From Novosphingobium sp. (GTDB taxonomy: Bacteria; Pseudomonadota; Alphaproteobacteria; Sphingomonadales; Sphingomonadaceae), in assembly GCA_017745295.1 (NCBI GenBank), contig JAGHZR010000018.1, forward strand, positions 168,043 through 232,042: 64,000 bases of DNA. The letters run 5' to 3'. Position numbers and translations under genes: made by a program. Shown here piece after piece: positions 37,044 to 44,568 of the stretch; the stretch's first letter is position 1; every line of letters starts with the position of its first letter. Below the pieces are notes generated by a model. That model did no database searches and had not been told where the DNA came from. It saw nothing but the letters and a program-made list of their open reading frames with translations.

Positions 37044-37652
37044 ATGCTCAAGTCGGAGCTGATCGAGCGCGCGGCCCGGTTCCGCAGCGCGGAGGATGAC
37101 CCCTCCCGAAGTCTTTCCGACTGTCCTGCTCTAGTGCTCAATGCGGACTACACGCCGCTTTCCTACTACCCCCTCAGCCTCTGGCCCTGGCAGACCGCGG
37201 TAAAGGCGATCTGTCTTGAAAGGGTGGACATCATTTCCAGCTACGACCGGGTGGTCCATTCGCCCAGCTGGTCGATGCAGATCCCTTCGGTGATTGCGCT
37301 CAGGCAATATGTCCGGCCTTCCGAATTCCCCGCCTTCACCCGCTTCAATCTATTCCTCCGCGACCGGTTCAGCTGCCAGTATTGCGGCTCCCCCCATCAG
37401 CTGACCTTCGACCACGTCGTCCCGCGCCGTCTCGGCGGCAGGACCAGCTGGGAAAACATTCTCACCGCCTGCGCCCCCTGCAACCTCAAGAAGGGCGGCC
37501 GCACCCCCAAGCAGGCGAACATGCCGCCGCTGGTGGCGCCGATCCGGCCGACCAGCTGGCAACTCCAGGAACGCGGCCGGGCCTTCCCGCCGAACTATCT
37601 CCATGAAACCTGGCGCGACTGGCTCTACTGGGACATCGAACTGGAAGCCTGA
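37044..37652 (+). CDS. HNH endonuclease domain protein
   Basis: 202 residues. The N-terminal half carries VLNADYTPLSYYPLSLWPW, a block usual in this bacterial HNH family. The nuclease motif CQYCGSPHQLTFDHVVPRRLGG, split here as CQYCG and FDHVVPRRLGG, is followed by ENILTACAPCNLKKGG, giving two CxxC metal pairs around the HNH residues. This family is single-copy in many alphaproteobacteria and not part of a restriction operon here. The biological target is not established. A possible DnaA/GANTC control region lies upstream. Confidence 0.88.
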   Translation: MLKSELIERAARFRSAEDDPSRSLSDCPALVLNADYTPLSYYPLSLWPWQTAVKAICLERVDIISSYDRVVHSPSWSMQIPSVIALRQYVRPSEFPAFTRFNLFLRDRFSCQYCGSPHQLTFDHVVPRRLGGRTSWENILTACAPCNLKKGGRTPKQANMPPLVAPIRPTSWQLQERGRAFPPNYLHETWRDWLYWDIELEA

Positions 37653-37683
37653 TCGGGCGCGCTTCACTATCGAATAGAGCCTC

Positions 37684-37818
37684 CGTCATCCTGAACTTGT
37701 TTCAGGATCCATCCCTCGGTTGGCGCCGGAGCGTGGTATGGCGCACCGCGCCGTCGGTTTGCTGATCGGGCGGCCGAGCTTTCGGCGAGATGGACCCTGA
37801 AACGAGTTCAGGGTGACG
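37684..37818. repeat. Inverted repeat, family B copy 2
   Basis: Arm CGTCATCCTGAACTTGTTTC with AGGATCCATC recurs inverted with some changes at 37788-37818. It lies between HNH and glmM (both plus). The remaining 37819-37971 holds no feature that I can support. Confidence 0.8.
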
Positions 37819-37971
37819 GTGGAGGTGAGGTTAGGACAAACCCGGAGCCGTTCCGGTTCCGTCGGCGATGGCAATTTGCCGCCCGCGCGGTTAGAGCGTG
37901 CGAGAGGGCGCCGCGTAAGCGGCCTTGCGGACGTCATCCGGCATTAACGAGACAGTCTCCAAGGGGAGGTC

Positions 37972-39312
37972 ATGAGCAGACAATTCTTCGGCACCGACGG
38001 CATTCGCGGCCGCACCAACCAGGGCGCGATGACCGCCGCCATCGCCATGAAAGTCGGCCAGGCGGCCGGCACCCGTTTCCTGCGCGGCACCCATCGCCAC
38101 CGCGTGGTCATCGGCAAGGACACCCGCCTGTCGGGCTACATGCTGGAAAACGCGATGGTCGCGGGCTTTACCAGCGTCGGCATGGACGTGGTGCTGCTCG
38201 GCCCGATGCCGACCCCCGCGGTCGCGCTGCTGACCCGCGAACTGCGCGCCGACGTCGGCGTGATGATCTCGGCCAGCCACAACCCCTACGAGGATAACGG
38301 CATCAAGCTGTTCGGCCCCGACGGCTTCAAGCTGTCCGACGAGGACGAGATGGCGATCGAGGCCCTGCTTTCGCAGGACATCCCGCTCGCCGCCTCCGAA
38401 GACATCGGCCGCGCCCGCCGCATCGACGACGCGGGTGGACGCTACATCCACGCGGTCAAGCGCTCGCTGCCCGAGGCCGTGCGCCTCGACGGCCTCAAGA
38501 TCGCGCTCGATTGTGCCAACGGCGCCGCCTACCAGGTTGCGCCCTCCGCCCTGTGGGAACTCGGTGCCGAGATCGTTGCCGTGGGCGTTTCGCCCAACGG
38601 TCGCAACATCAACGCCAAGTGCGGGTCCACCCATGTCGAGCTGCTGCAGGAAACCGTGGTCTCCTCCGGCGCCGACATCGGCATCGCCCTCGACGGCGAC
38701 GCCGACCGCCTGATCGTCGTGGACGAGAAGGGCAAGACCGTCGACGGCGACCAGATCATGGCGCTGATCGGCACCCAGCTGGCCGCGCGCGGCGCCCTGC
38801 GCGGCGGCGGCGTGGTGGCCACGGTCATGTCGAACCTCGGCCTCGAACGCTATCTTCAAGGGCAGGGGCTGACCCTCGAACGGACCAAAGTAGGCGACCG
38901 CCACGTCCTCGAACGCATGCGCGCGGGCGGCTTCAACGTCGGCGGCGAGCAGTCGGGCCACATGATCCTGCTCGATCACGCCACGACCGGAGACGGCACC
39001 GTGGCCGCGCTCCAGGTGCTGGCCGCGCTCGTCCAGTCGGGCAAGCGGGCGAGCGAACTGCTCCACCTCTTCGACCCGGTGCCGCAGCTTCTGCGCAACG
39101 TGCGCTTCTCGGGCGGAAAGCCGTTGGAGGCAGAAGGCGTCAAGGCCGCCATCGCCGATGCCGAAGCCGCGCTCAACGGCAGCGGACGCCTCGTCATCCG
39201 TGCCTCCGGCACCGAGCCGCTGATCCGCGTCATGGCGGAAGGCGACGATGCCGGACAGGTGGAGGCCGCCGTGGCCTCGATCTGCGCCGCCGTGGAAGAG
39301 GCCGCCGCCTGA
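37972..39312 (+). CDS. glmM: Phosphoglucosamine mutase
   Basis: GlmM interconverts glucosamine-6-phosphate and glucosamine-1-phosphate, feeding UDP-GlcNAc for peptidoglycan and LPS. The 446-residue protein has the N-terminal FGTDGIRGRTNQG. The phosphoserine loop is ISASHNPYEDNGIK near residue 100. The metal-binding loop is DGDADRLIVVDEKG. The sugar-binding loop GGEQSGHMI and the phosphate-binding loop RASGTEPLIRVMAEG complete the set. GGAG lies 8 bp before ATG. It works upstream of MurA (1625-2908). Confidence 0.97.
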   Translation: MSRQFFGTDGIRGRTNQGAMTAAIAMKVGQAAGTRFLRGTHRHRVVIGKDTRLSGYMLENAMVAGFTSVGMDVVLLGPMPTPAVALLTRELRADVGVMISASHNPYEDNGIKLFGPDGFKLSDEDEMAIEALLSQDIPLAASEDIGRARRIDDAGGRYIHAVKRSLPEAVRLDGLKIALDCANGAAYQVAPSALWELGAEIVAVGVSPNGRNINAKCGSTHVELLQETVVSSGADIGIALDGDADRLIVVDEKGKTVDGDQIMALIGTQLAARGALRGGGVVATVMSNLGLERYLQGQGLTLERTKVGDRHVLERMRAGGFNVGGEQSGHMILLDHATTGDGTVAALQVLAALVQSGKRASELLHLFDPVPQLLRNVRFSGGKPLEAEGVKAAIADAEAALNGSGRLVIRASGTEPLIRVMAEGDDAGQVEAAVASICAAVEEAAA

Positions 39313-39313
39313 T

Positions 39314-39340
39314 CCTTCGACAAGCTCAGGATGAGCGGAG
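39314..39340. repeat. Half copy of repeat family C
   Basis: CCTTCGACAAGCTCAGGATG followed by AGCGG matches one arm of the family C repeats at 415 and 14841. A partner arm may be the weak CTCCTGAGTTTATCGAAGG near 39749. Confidence 0.6.
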
Positions 39341-39348
39341 ATTTCTGA

Positions 39349-39573
39349 ATGCTTGAAATGCGCCCCGACTGCGAACGCTGCGGCACCGACCTTCCCGCCG
39401 ATGCCCCCGGCGCGTTCATCTGCAGCTTCGAATGCACCTACTGCGCGGAATGCGCGGACGATCTCGACGAGCTTTGCCCCAATTGCGGCGGCGAATTGCT
39501 CGACCGGCCGACGCGGGCGAAGCGGCACTTCGATTCCGCGCCGCCTTCCAAGGAGCGCAGGTTCAAGGGGTAG
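39349..39573 (+). CDS. DUF1272 zinc-ribbon-like small protein
   Basis: 74 residues. Four cysteine pairs (CERCG, ICSFECTYC, CAEC and CPNCGG) are set as in DUF1272, a family of short, probably zinc-binding proteins of unknown function. It begins MLEMRPDCERCGTDLP, typical of the family. It lies 36 bp after glmM, with a half repeat between them, and is followed after 6 bp by the family F repeat. Confidence 0.88.
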   Translation: MLEMRPDCERCGTDLPADAPGAFICSFECTYCAECADDLDELCPNCGGELLDRPTRAKRHFDSAPPSKERRFKG

Positions 39574-39579
39574 AGAAGG

Positions 39580-39712
39580 AAAAGCAGGGGAGCATAGCCC
39601 CCCTGCACCCCCATTACCGTCGAGGTCGGGTGCCACCTATCAGTTGTGCGCTCATGGCGGCGTCGGGAGACGTAATGGCTGCGCCGCAGGGAGCGCACAC
39701 CGGATAGGCGGC
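39580..39712 (+). repeat. Dispersed repeat, family F copy 1, with a structured core
   Basis: A 33-bp block (39580-39612, beginning AAAAGCAGGGGAGCATAGCC) recurs exactly, inverted, at 61374-61406. Further shared blocks are GTGCGCTCATGGCG and AATGGCTGCGCCGC. In this copy the downstream half can fold: GCCACCTATC (39632) with GATAGGCGGC (39703), then TGTGCGCTC (39645) with GAGCGCACA (39691), around a small GNRA-like hairpin. It begins 6 bp after the DUF1272 stop. The rest of the gap to 39826 is unremarkable. Confidence 0.75.
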
Positions 39713-39826
39713 GCGCGAGGTCGACATTCCGAGGGTCTGGGGGATCTCCTGAGTTTATCGAAGGGCCCCAGGACTTCCCTTTTCTCTACTCTCGACACCG
39801 CCCCCACCAAACGGCAAGGGAGCGCC

Positions 39827-40576
39827 ATGATCACACCGCCCCGCATCCTCTCCATCGCCGGTTCCGACAGTTCGGGCGGCGCCGGTATTCAGGCCGATAT
39901 CAAGACCATCGTGATGCTGGGCGGCTATGCCATGACCGCGATCACCGCGATCACCGCGCAGAATACCTGCGGGGTGACGGACGTGGTGGCGCTGTCACCG
40001 GAGATGGTGGCGGCGCAGATCGACGCCTGCGTCGGCGACATCGGCGTGGACGCGGTGAAGATTGGCATGCTCGGCAGCCCGGAGATCGCCCATGTCGTGG
40101 CGGATCGGCTGGGCGGGTTGGACGTGCCGGTTGTGTTCGATCCGGTGATGATTTCGACGAGCGGCTCGGTTCTGGCCGATGCGGCGACGGTCGAGGCGTT
40201 CGAGCGGCTGATGGCGGTCGCCACGCTGACGACGCCGAACGTGCCGGAACTGGCGGCGTTGGGCGGGGATGGCGCGATGGCGGCGCGGGGCGTGGCCTAT
40301 ATCGCCAAGGGCGGCGATGCCGAGGGGCCGATCGTGGAGGACAGGTTGCTGCGTCCGGGCGAATTGCCGCTGTCGTGGACGGCCCCGCGCATCGAGACGC
40401 GCCACACGCACGGCACCGGGTGCACGTTCTCCAGCGCCATCGCGACGTTCATGGGGCAGGGCGCCGGGCTGGAAGCGGCCATCGTCGGTGCGCGCGATTA
40501 TGTGCGCGCGGCACTGCTCAATGCTCCGGGCTTCGGTGCGGGGCATGGCCCGCTGGGGCACCACGTCCGGGGGTAG
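39827..40576 (+). CDS. thiD: Hydroxymethylpyrimidine/phosphomethylpyrimidine kinase
   Basis: ThiD phosphorylates HMP and HMP-P for thiamine synthesis. The frame is open upstream to 39353 but the start is ATG 39827, with AAGGGA before it, giving 249 residues. It begins with ILSIAGSDSSGGAGIQADIK, then GGYAMTAITAITAQNT. VVFDPVMISTSG and the anion-hole motif HGTGCTFSSAIA are present. I looked for a TPP riboswitch in the 253-bp upstream gap and found no THI-box motifs. No other thi genes are adjacent. Confidence 0.94.
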   Translation: MITPPRILSIAGSDSSGGAGIQADIKTIVMLGGYAMTAITAITAQNTCGVTDVVALSPEMVAAQIDACVGDIGVDAVKIGMLGSPEIAHVVADRLGGLDVPVVFDPVMISTSGSVLADAATVEAFERLMAVATLTTPNVPELAALGGDGAMAARGVAYIAKGGDAEGPIVEDRLLRPGELPLSWTAPRIETRHTHGTGCTFSSAIATFMGQGAGLEAAIVGARDYVRAALLNAPGFGAGHGPLGHHVRG

Positions 40577-40602
40577 AAGGGCCAAACCTCACCCAAAACA
40601 CA

Positions 40603-40693
40603 CGTCATCCTGAACTCGTTTCAGGATCCATCGCGCAACCGAGACCATCGGCCTGATCGGCGAAATGGATCCTGAAACGAGTTCAGGATGACG
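40603..40693. repeat. Inverted repeat, family B copy 3
   Basis: Arm CGTCATCCTGAACTCGTTTC plus AGGATCCAT is mirrored perfectly at 40664-40693 around about 30 bp. It lies between convergent thiD and the LOG-family gene. Confidence 0.85.
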
Positions 40694-40748
40694 GTGTGTC
40701 ATGTGATGGCAGGGCAGGGGAACGGGCCGTAGCCCACTCCCCAAGCCT

Positions 40749-41630
40749 TCAGCAGCAGTCCAGATCGTAGAACTTCTGCACGACCTTCCAGCCTTCATCG
40801 GCAGTTTCGCACCAGTGGAACAGCTTGAGGTCGGCAGCGTTGATGACGCCTTCTTCGGCCAGTGCCTCGAAGTTGACGACGCGTTCCCAGAATTCCTTGC
40901 CGTAGAGGAGGATCGGCAGCGGTTTCATCTTGCCGGTCTGGATCAGCGTCAGCAGTTCGAAGAACTCGTCGAAAGTGCCGAAGCCGCCGGGGAACACCGC
41001 CACTGCACGGGCGCGCAGCAGGAAGTGCATCTTGCGCAGCGCGAAGTAGTGGAACTGGAACGAGAGTCGCGGCGTCACGTAGGGGTTGGGCGCCTGCTCG
41101 TGCGGCAGGACGATGTTCAGGCCCAGCGATTCCGCACCCACTTCGCGTGCACCGCGGTTGGCCGCCTCCATGATCGAGGGGCCGCCGCCCGAGCAGACCA
41201 CGAACTGGCGCATGCCCTTTTCCACCACCGAGCACTGGCTGGCGAGGCGGGCGAGCTTGCGGGCTTCCTCATAGTACTTTGCCTTGGCGACGAGGCGTTC
41301 GGCGACCTTCTTTTCCTGATCCGTCTTGGCGCGGGCGAGCACTTCGTCGCACTGGTCGGGCGAGGGGATGCGGGCGGAGCCGTACATCACCATGGTCGAG
41401 CCGATATTGGCTTCTTCCAGCAGCATCTCGGTCTTGAGCAGTTCGAGCTGGAAGCGGACCGGGCGCAGTTCGTCGCGCAGCAGGAATTCGGTGTCCTGGA
41501 AGGCGAGGCGGTAGGCCGGGTTCTGGGTCTGGATGGTGCCTTCCTGCGCATCGGCGAAGGTGGCTTCCTGCTCCGCCTTGTAGAAGCGGCGGTTGGTGAC
41601 TTTCTTGTCTTCTTGTTCGGTCATCTGCAT
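40749..41630 (-). CDS. LOG family protein (TIGR00730-type Rossmann fold)
   Basis: 293 residues. The LOG motifs SGGGPSIMEAANRGA and FPGGFGTFDEFFE are clear; these mark cytokinin-riboside-5'-phosphate phosphoribohydrolases, often misnamed lysine decarboxylases. In bacteria they release the base from nucleotides such as AMP. An N-terminal extension of about 90 residues precedes the Rossmann domain (MVMYGSARIPSPDQC), as in the longer alphaproteobacterial subgroup. ATG 41624 is an alternative start. It is monocistronic and divergent from the LD-carboxypeptidase gene. Confidence 0.85.
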   Translation of the reverse strand: MQMTEQEDKKVTNRRFYKAEQEATFADAQEGTIQTQNPAYRLAFQDTEFLLRDELRPVRFQLELLKTEMLLEEANIGSTMVMYGSARIPSPDQCDEVLARAKTDQEKKVAERLVAKAKYYEEARKLARLASQCSVVEKGMRQFVVCSGGGPSIMEAANRGAREVGAESLGLNIVLPHEQAPNPYVTPRLSFQFHYFALRKMHFLLRARAVAVFPGGFGTFDEFFELLTLIQTGKMKPLPILLYGKEFWERVVNFEALAEEGVINAADLKLFHWCETADEGWKVVQKFYDLDCC

Positions 41631-41721
41631 TCCATGGCCGCTGAAAGGCGCGGCGTCGAGAGCTAAGGATTTAAGTGTCTTATGGTTGCGCGCAAGTGCG
41701 GCCTTCGCCTAGCCTTTCTTC

Positions 41722-42777
41722 ATGTCGAAACAGATACTGACACGGCGCTCCGTTCTGGCGGGGGTCGGCACCGCCATGGCGGCGAGCTTGCTGCCCGCGA
41801 TTCCGGCTTTTTCCGCACCCGCCCCCAAGCTGGTGAAACCGCCGCGCCTGCGTGAGGGCGATGTGCTGGGGCTGGTCGCTCCGGCGCGCTTCGTGGGCGA
41901 TCGGTTCGGGCTGGATGCGATCATGGCGACGGTCCGGGCCATGGGGCTGGAGCCGAAACCGGCGGCGCACCTGCTCGACCGCGAAGGGTACATGGCCGGT
42001 TCGGATAAGGCGCGGGCGGCCGATCTCATGGCGATGTTCGGCGATTCGAAGGTGCGGGGAATCATGTCGGTGGCGGGCGGCTGGGGCTGCGCGCGGCTGC
42101 TGCCGCTGCTCGATTTCGAGCGGATCGCGGCGAATCCCAAGCTCTTCGTGGGCTTCAGCGACAACACCGCGCTCCACCTCGCTTTCGCGGCGCGGACCGG
42201 GGTGGCGAGCATCCACGGCCCGAACGCTTCAGCCTCGTGGCCGCCTGCGGCCTGGGATTCCTTCCATGCCCTGGCTTTCGAGGGCGCAACGCCGACCTGG
42301 CGGGTACCCGAGGGCGCCGGCGCCAATCTCGCCGGGCGCGGCAAGGACTTGCGCACCTTCCACGGCGGCCGGGCGCGGGGGCGGCTGCTGGGCGGCAATC
42401 TCTCGGTGCTTTCAGGGCTGGTCGGCACGCCCTATCTGCCCGAATTCACCGGGGCCGTGCTGTTCATCGAGGACACCAACGAATCCGAGTACCGGATCGA
42501 CCGCATGCTCACCCAGCTCGCTCTGGCGGGCGTGTTCGACAAAGTGGCGGGGGTGGTCTTCGGCCAGTGCACCGGGTGTCGCAATCCGGACGGCGGCTAT
42601 TCGAACTTCACGATCTACGAAGTGCTCGACCGCCAGTTTTCGGGTCTCAAGGTGCCTGCATTCCAGGGCCTCCAGATCGGCCATATCGCCGCGCAGCTGA
42701 GCGTTCCGGTCGGCTTGCCGGTGGAAATCGATGCCGACGCCGGCACCATGCGCCTGCTGGAACCGGCGGTAAGCTGA
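41722..42777 (+). CDS. LD-carboxypeptidase, S66 family, exported
   Basis: S66 peptidases cut the L,D bond of murein tetrapeptides in peptidoglycan recycling. The 351-residue protein has an N-terminus with a twin-arginine-like signal, LTRRSVLAGVGTAMAASLLP, ending near ALA-type cleavage in AFSAPA. This is unusual because the E. coli enzyme is cytoplasmic. The nucleophile Ser lies in FVGFSDNTALH; the Glu and His of the triad fit EDTNESEYRIDRM and GLQIGHIAAQ. It is 40 bp upstream of fnr. Confidence 0.87.
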   Translation: MSKQILTRRSVLAGVGTAMAASLLPAIPAFSAPAPKLVKPPRLREGDVLGLVAPARFVGDRFGLDAIMATVRAMGLEPKPAAHLLDREGYMAGSDKARAADLMAMFGDSKVRGIMSVAGGWGCARLLPLLDFERIAANPKLFVGFSDNTALHLAFAARTGVASIHGPNASASWPPAAWDSFHALAFEGATPTWRVPEGAGANLAGRGKDLRTFHGGRARGRLLGGNLSVLSGLVGTPYLPEFTGAVLFIEDTNESEYRIDRMLTQLALAGVFDKVAGVVFGQCTGCRNPDGGYSNFTIYEVLDRQFSGLKVPAFQGLQIGHIAAQLSVPVGLPVEIDADAGTMRLLEPAVS

Positions 42778-42817
42778 CCTTGAGCCACAGGGAAGCGGCT
42801 GTTATCGCGGGAGGACT

Positions 42818-43519
42818 ATGGCCAACTGCGACCTGTGCGTCGTCCGGAACCGGGCGATCTGTTCATCCCTCGACGCGAAAGAGCTGGAGGCGCTCAACGC
42901 GATCGGGCGCACCCGCACGATCCAGCCCGGCGAATCGCTGATCTGGGAAGGCGAGGATTCGGTCCTCGTCGCCAATGTGATCGACGGCGTGCTCAAGCTA
43001 TCGACCAATACCGAGGACGGGCGCGAGCAGATCGTCGGCGTGGTCTATCCGTCCGACTTCATCGGGCGGCCCTTCGGCGGCACCACCGGCCACGGCGCCA
43101 CGGCGCTGACCGAGGCCACGGTCTGCGTCTTCTCCCGCCGCGATTTCGACGCTTTCGCGCGCGAGCATCCGGCGCTGGAGCACAAGCTGTTGGAGCGTAC
43201 GCTGGCCGAACTCGACCGCACGCGCCGCTGGATGCTGCTGCTGGGCCGCAAGTCGGCCTCGGAGAAGCTGGCCAGTTTCCTGCTCGAAATGGAGGAGCGG
43301 CTCCAGCCGCCGGGCTGCGCGTGGAATTTCGAGGATGCGGGGCCGCGCCGCATAACCTTGCCGTTCTCGCGCCAGCAGATCGCCGATGTGCTGGGCTTGA
43401 CCATCGAGACGGTGAGCCGCCAGTTCACCCGCCTCAAGAACGACCGCGTGATCGACCTGCCCTCGCGGCGGGACGTGACGATCCTCGATCACCCGGCACT
43501 GGTGGCCGAGGCGGGTTGA
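42818..43519 (+). CDS. fnrL: FNR-type oxygen-responsive transcriptional regulator
   Basis: 233 residues, CRP/FNR family. N-terminal cysteines in CDLCVVRNRAIC (residues 4, 7, 15) plus a central cysteine in TVCVFSRRDF supply four ligands for an oxygen-labile [4Fe-4S] cluster. The cyclic-nucleotide-fold domain is followed by a helix-turn-helix with FSRQQIADVLGLTIETVSRQFTRLK. The ETVSR recognition helix (E--SR) reads FNR-type TTGAT boxes. GGAGGA precedes ATG 42818. Two TTGAT-N6-CAA sites lie between its neighbours ompW and hemN, so those genes are likely targets. Confidence 0.93.
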   Translation: MANCDLCVVRNRAICSSLDAKELEALNAIGRTRTIQPGESLIWEGEDSVLVANVIDGVLKLSTNTEDGREQIVGVVYPSDFIGRPFGGTTGHGATALTEATVCVFSRRDFDAFAREHPALEHKLLERTLAELDRTRRWMLLLGRKSASEKLASFLLEMEERLQPPGCAWNFEDAGPRRITLPFSRQQIADVLGLTIETVSRQFTRLKNDRVIDLPSRRDVTILDHPALVAEAG

Positions 43520-43538
43520 GAGGGATTCCACAGCACCT

Positions 43539-43623
43539 CGTCATTGCGAGGAGGCGAAGCCGACGCGACAATCCAGCGCGGCGCAAAGCCGCCCTGGATT
43601 GCTTCGCTACGCTCGCAATGACG
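43539..43623. repeat. Inverted repeat, family A copy 2
   Basis: Arms CGTCATTGCGAGG...ACAATCCAG and CTGGATTGCTTCGCTACGCT with CGCAATGACG. The left arm has diverged more than in the other copies. It lies between convergent fnrL and ompW. Confidence 0.8.
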
Positions 43624-43654
43624 AACGGGAGACGTCGGAGATGAACAGGGAAGG

Positions 43655-44368
43655 TCAGAAGCGGTAGGACACGCCCGCGCTCAGCACCCAGGGATCGAGG
43701 TCGTGTCGCGTCTTCAGCGCCAGATCGTCGCCCGCGTAGAACGAGGCGGTCGGCTTCACCCAATACTTCTTGGCGTCGAGCGAAAGGCCCAGGCCCTTGT
43801 CGTTGATGGCGATGTCCATGCCCGCCTGAAGCGCGAAGCCCAGCTTGTTCGACATCTTCACTCTGTCCACGCCGAGCGCACGGGCGGTCTCGCCGGGCTT
43901 TTCGTCGAACACGAAGAACCAGGCCGGACCGGCGCCGACATAGGGCTTGAACGGGGTGCCGGTGTCGAGGTGCGCCTTGGCGGTCGCCGTCGCGGGCAGG
44001 ATCAGGACGTGATCGACAAGGCCCGCACCCGCGATGTCGCCGGTTCCGCTCACATGGTGCTGGGTGAAGCAGCAGATCGTCTCGACCGAGAAGGTCTTGG
44101 TGAAGAAGTATTCCACCGCCAGCGTCGGCACCACGTTGTCGTTCGCCTTGGTGCCGACGGCGTCCAGCGTCGCCAGGGTGCCGCCCAGCGTCGTGCCGGC
44201 GTCGATCGACTTGATCTTGTCGATCTTGCCGTCGGGCAGCACCGCGCTGCCGAGGACCTTGACCTGCCACTTGCCGTCCGGGCTTCCGGCCATGGCCGGG
44301 GCGGCGAGAGCGGTGGCGGCGGCACTGGCAACCAGAGCGGTGGCCGCGAGCATGGTCATCTTGCGCAT
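43655..44368 (-). CDS. ompW: OmpW family outer-membrane protein
   Basis: OmpW forms a small eight-strand barrel with a hydrophobic channel. The 237 residues from ATG 44368 begin with a cleavable signal peptide (ATALVASAAATALAAPAMA). The barrel region has VEYFFTKTFSVETICCFT, FKPYVGAGPAWFF and the C-terminal strand PWVLSAGVSYRF ending in Phe. A longer frame upstream to 44476 has no ribosome-binding site. It is transcribed divergently from hemN; FNR boxes lie between, matching the known low-oxygen control of ompW in other bacteria. Confidence 0.92.
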   Translation of the reverse strand: MRKMTMLAATALVASAAATALAAPAMAGSPDGKWQVKVLGSAVLPDGKIDKIKSIDAGTTLGGTLATLDAVGTKANDNVVPTLAVEYFFTKTFSVETICCFTQHHVSGTGDIAGAGLVDHVLILPATATAKAHLDTGTPFKPYVGAGPAWFFVFDEKPGETARALGVDRVKMSNKLGFALQAGMDIAINDKGLGLSLDAKKYWVKPTASFYAGDDLALKTRHDLDPWVLSAGVSYRF

Positions 44369-44462
44369 GTTCGGTCTTTCCTGCGCCGCCGGGGCCGCAC
44401 CGTGCGGGCCCCCCTCTTGAGCGGCAGCAGCGCCGCTTTGGTCCCACCGCGCCGACAAGGAT

Positions 44463-44532
44463 TTGATCGCGCGCAAAAATCGGCGAAATTCTGCGGTTTT
44501 TAGCCGATTGATCGCCCATTGATCAGGCGCAA
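44463..44532. promoter_or_regulatory. Two FNR boxes between ompW and hemN
   Basis: TTGATCGCGCGCAA (44463-44476) and TTGATCAGGCGCAA (44519-44532) both fit the alphaproteobacterial FnrL pattern TTGAT-N6-CAA. The first is centred about 101 bp from the ompW start and 100 bp from hemN; the second is 43 bp from hemN. The regulator gene is 1 kb away at 42818. Confidence 0.7.
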
Positions 44533-44568
44533 TGACGCCGCGCAGACAATGCGCGAGTCCTGCCAGCC

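Noticed and set aside
37044..37652. HNH gene as part of a restriction or defence system
   Set aside because: It stands alone between housekeeping genes with no methylase or helicase nearby; the family is widespread core in alphaproteobacteria.
39574..39826. TPP riboswitch before thiD
   Set aside because: No THI-box motifs; the structure present belongs to repeat family F.
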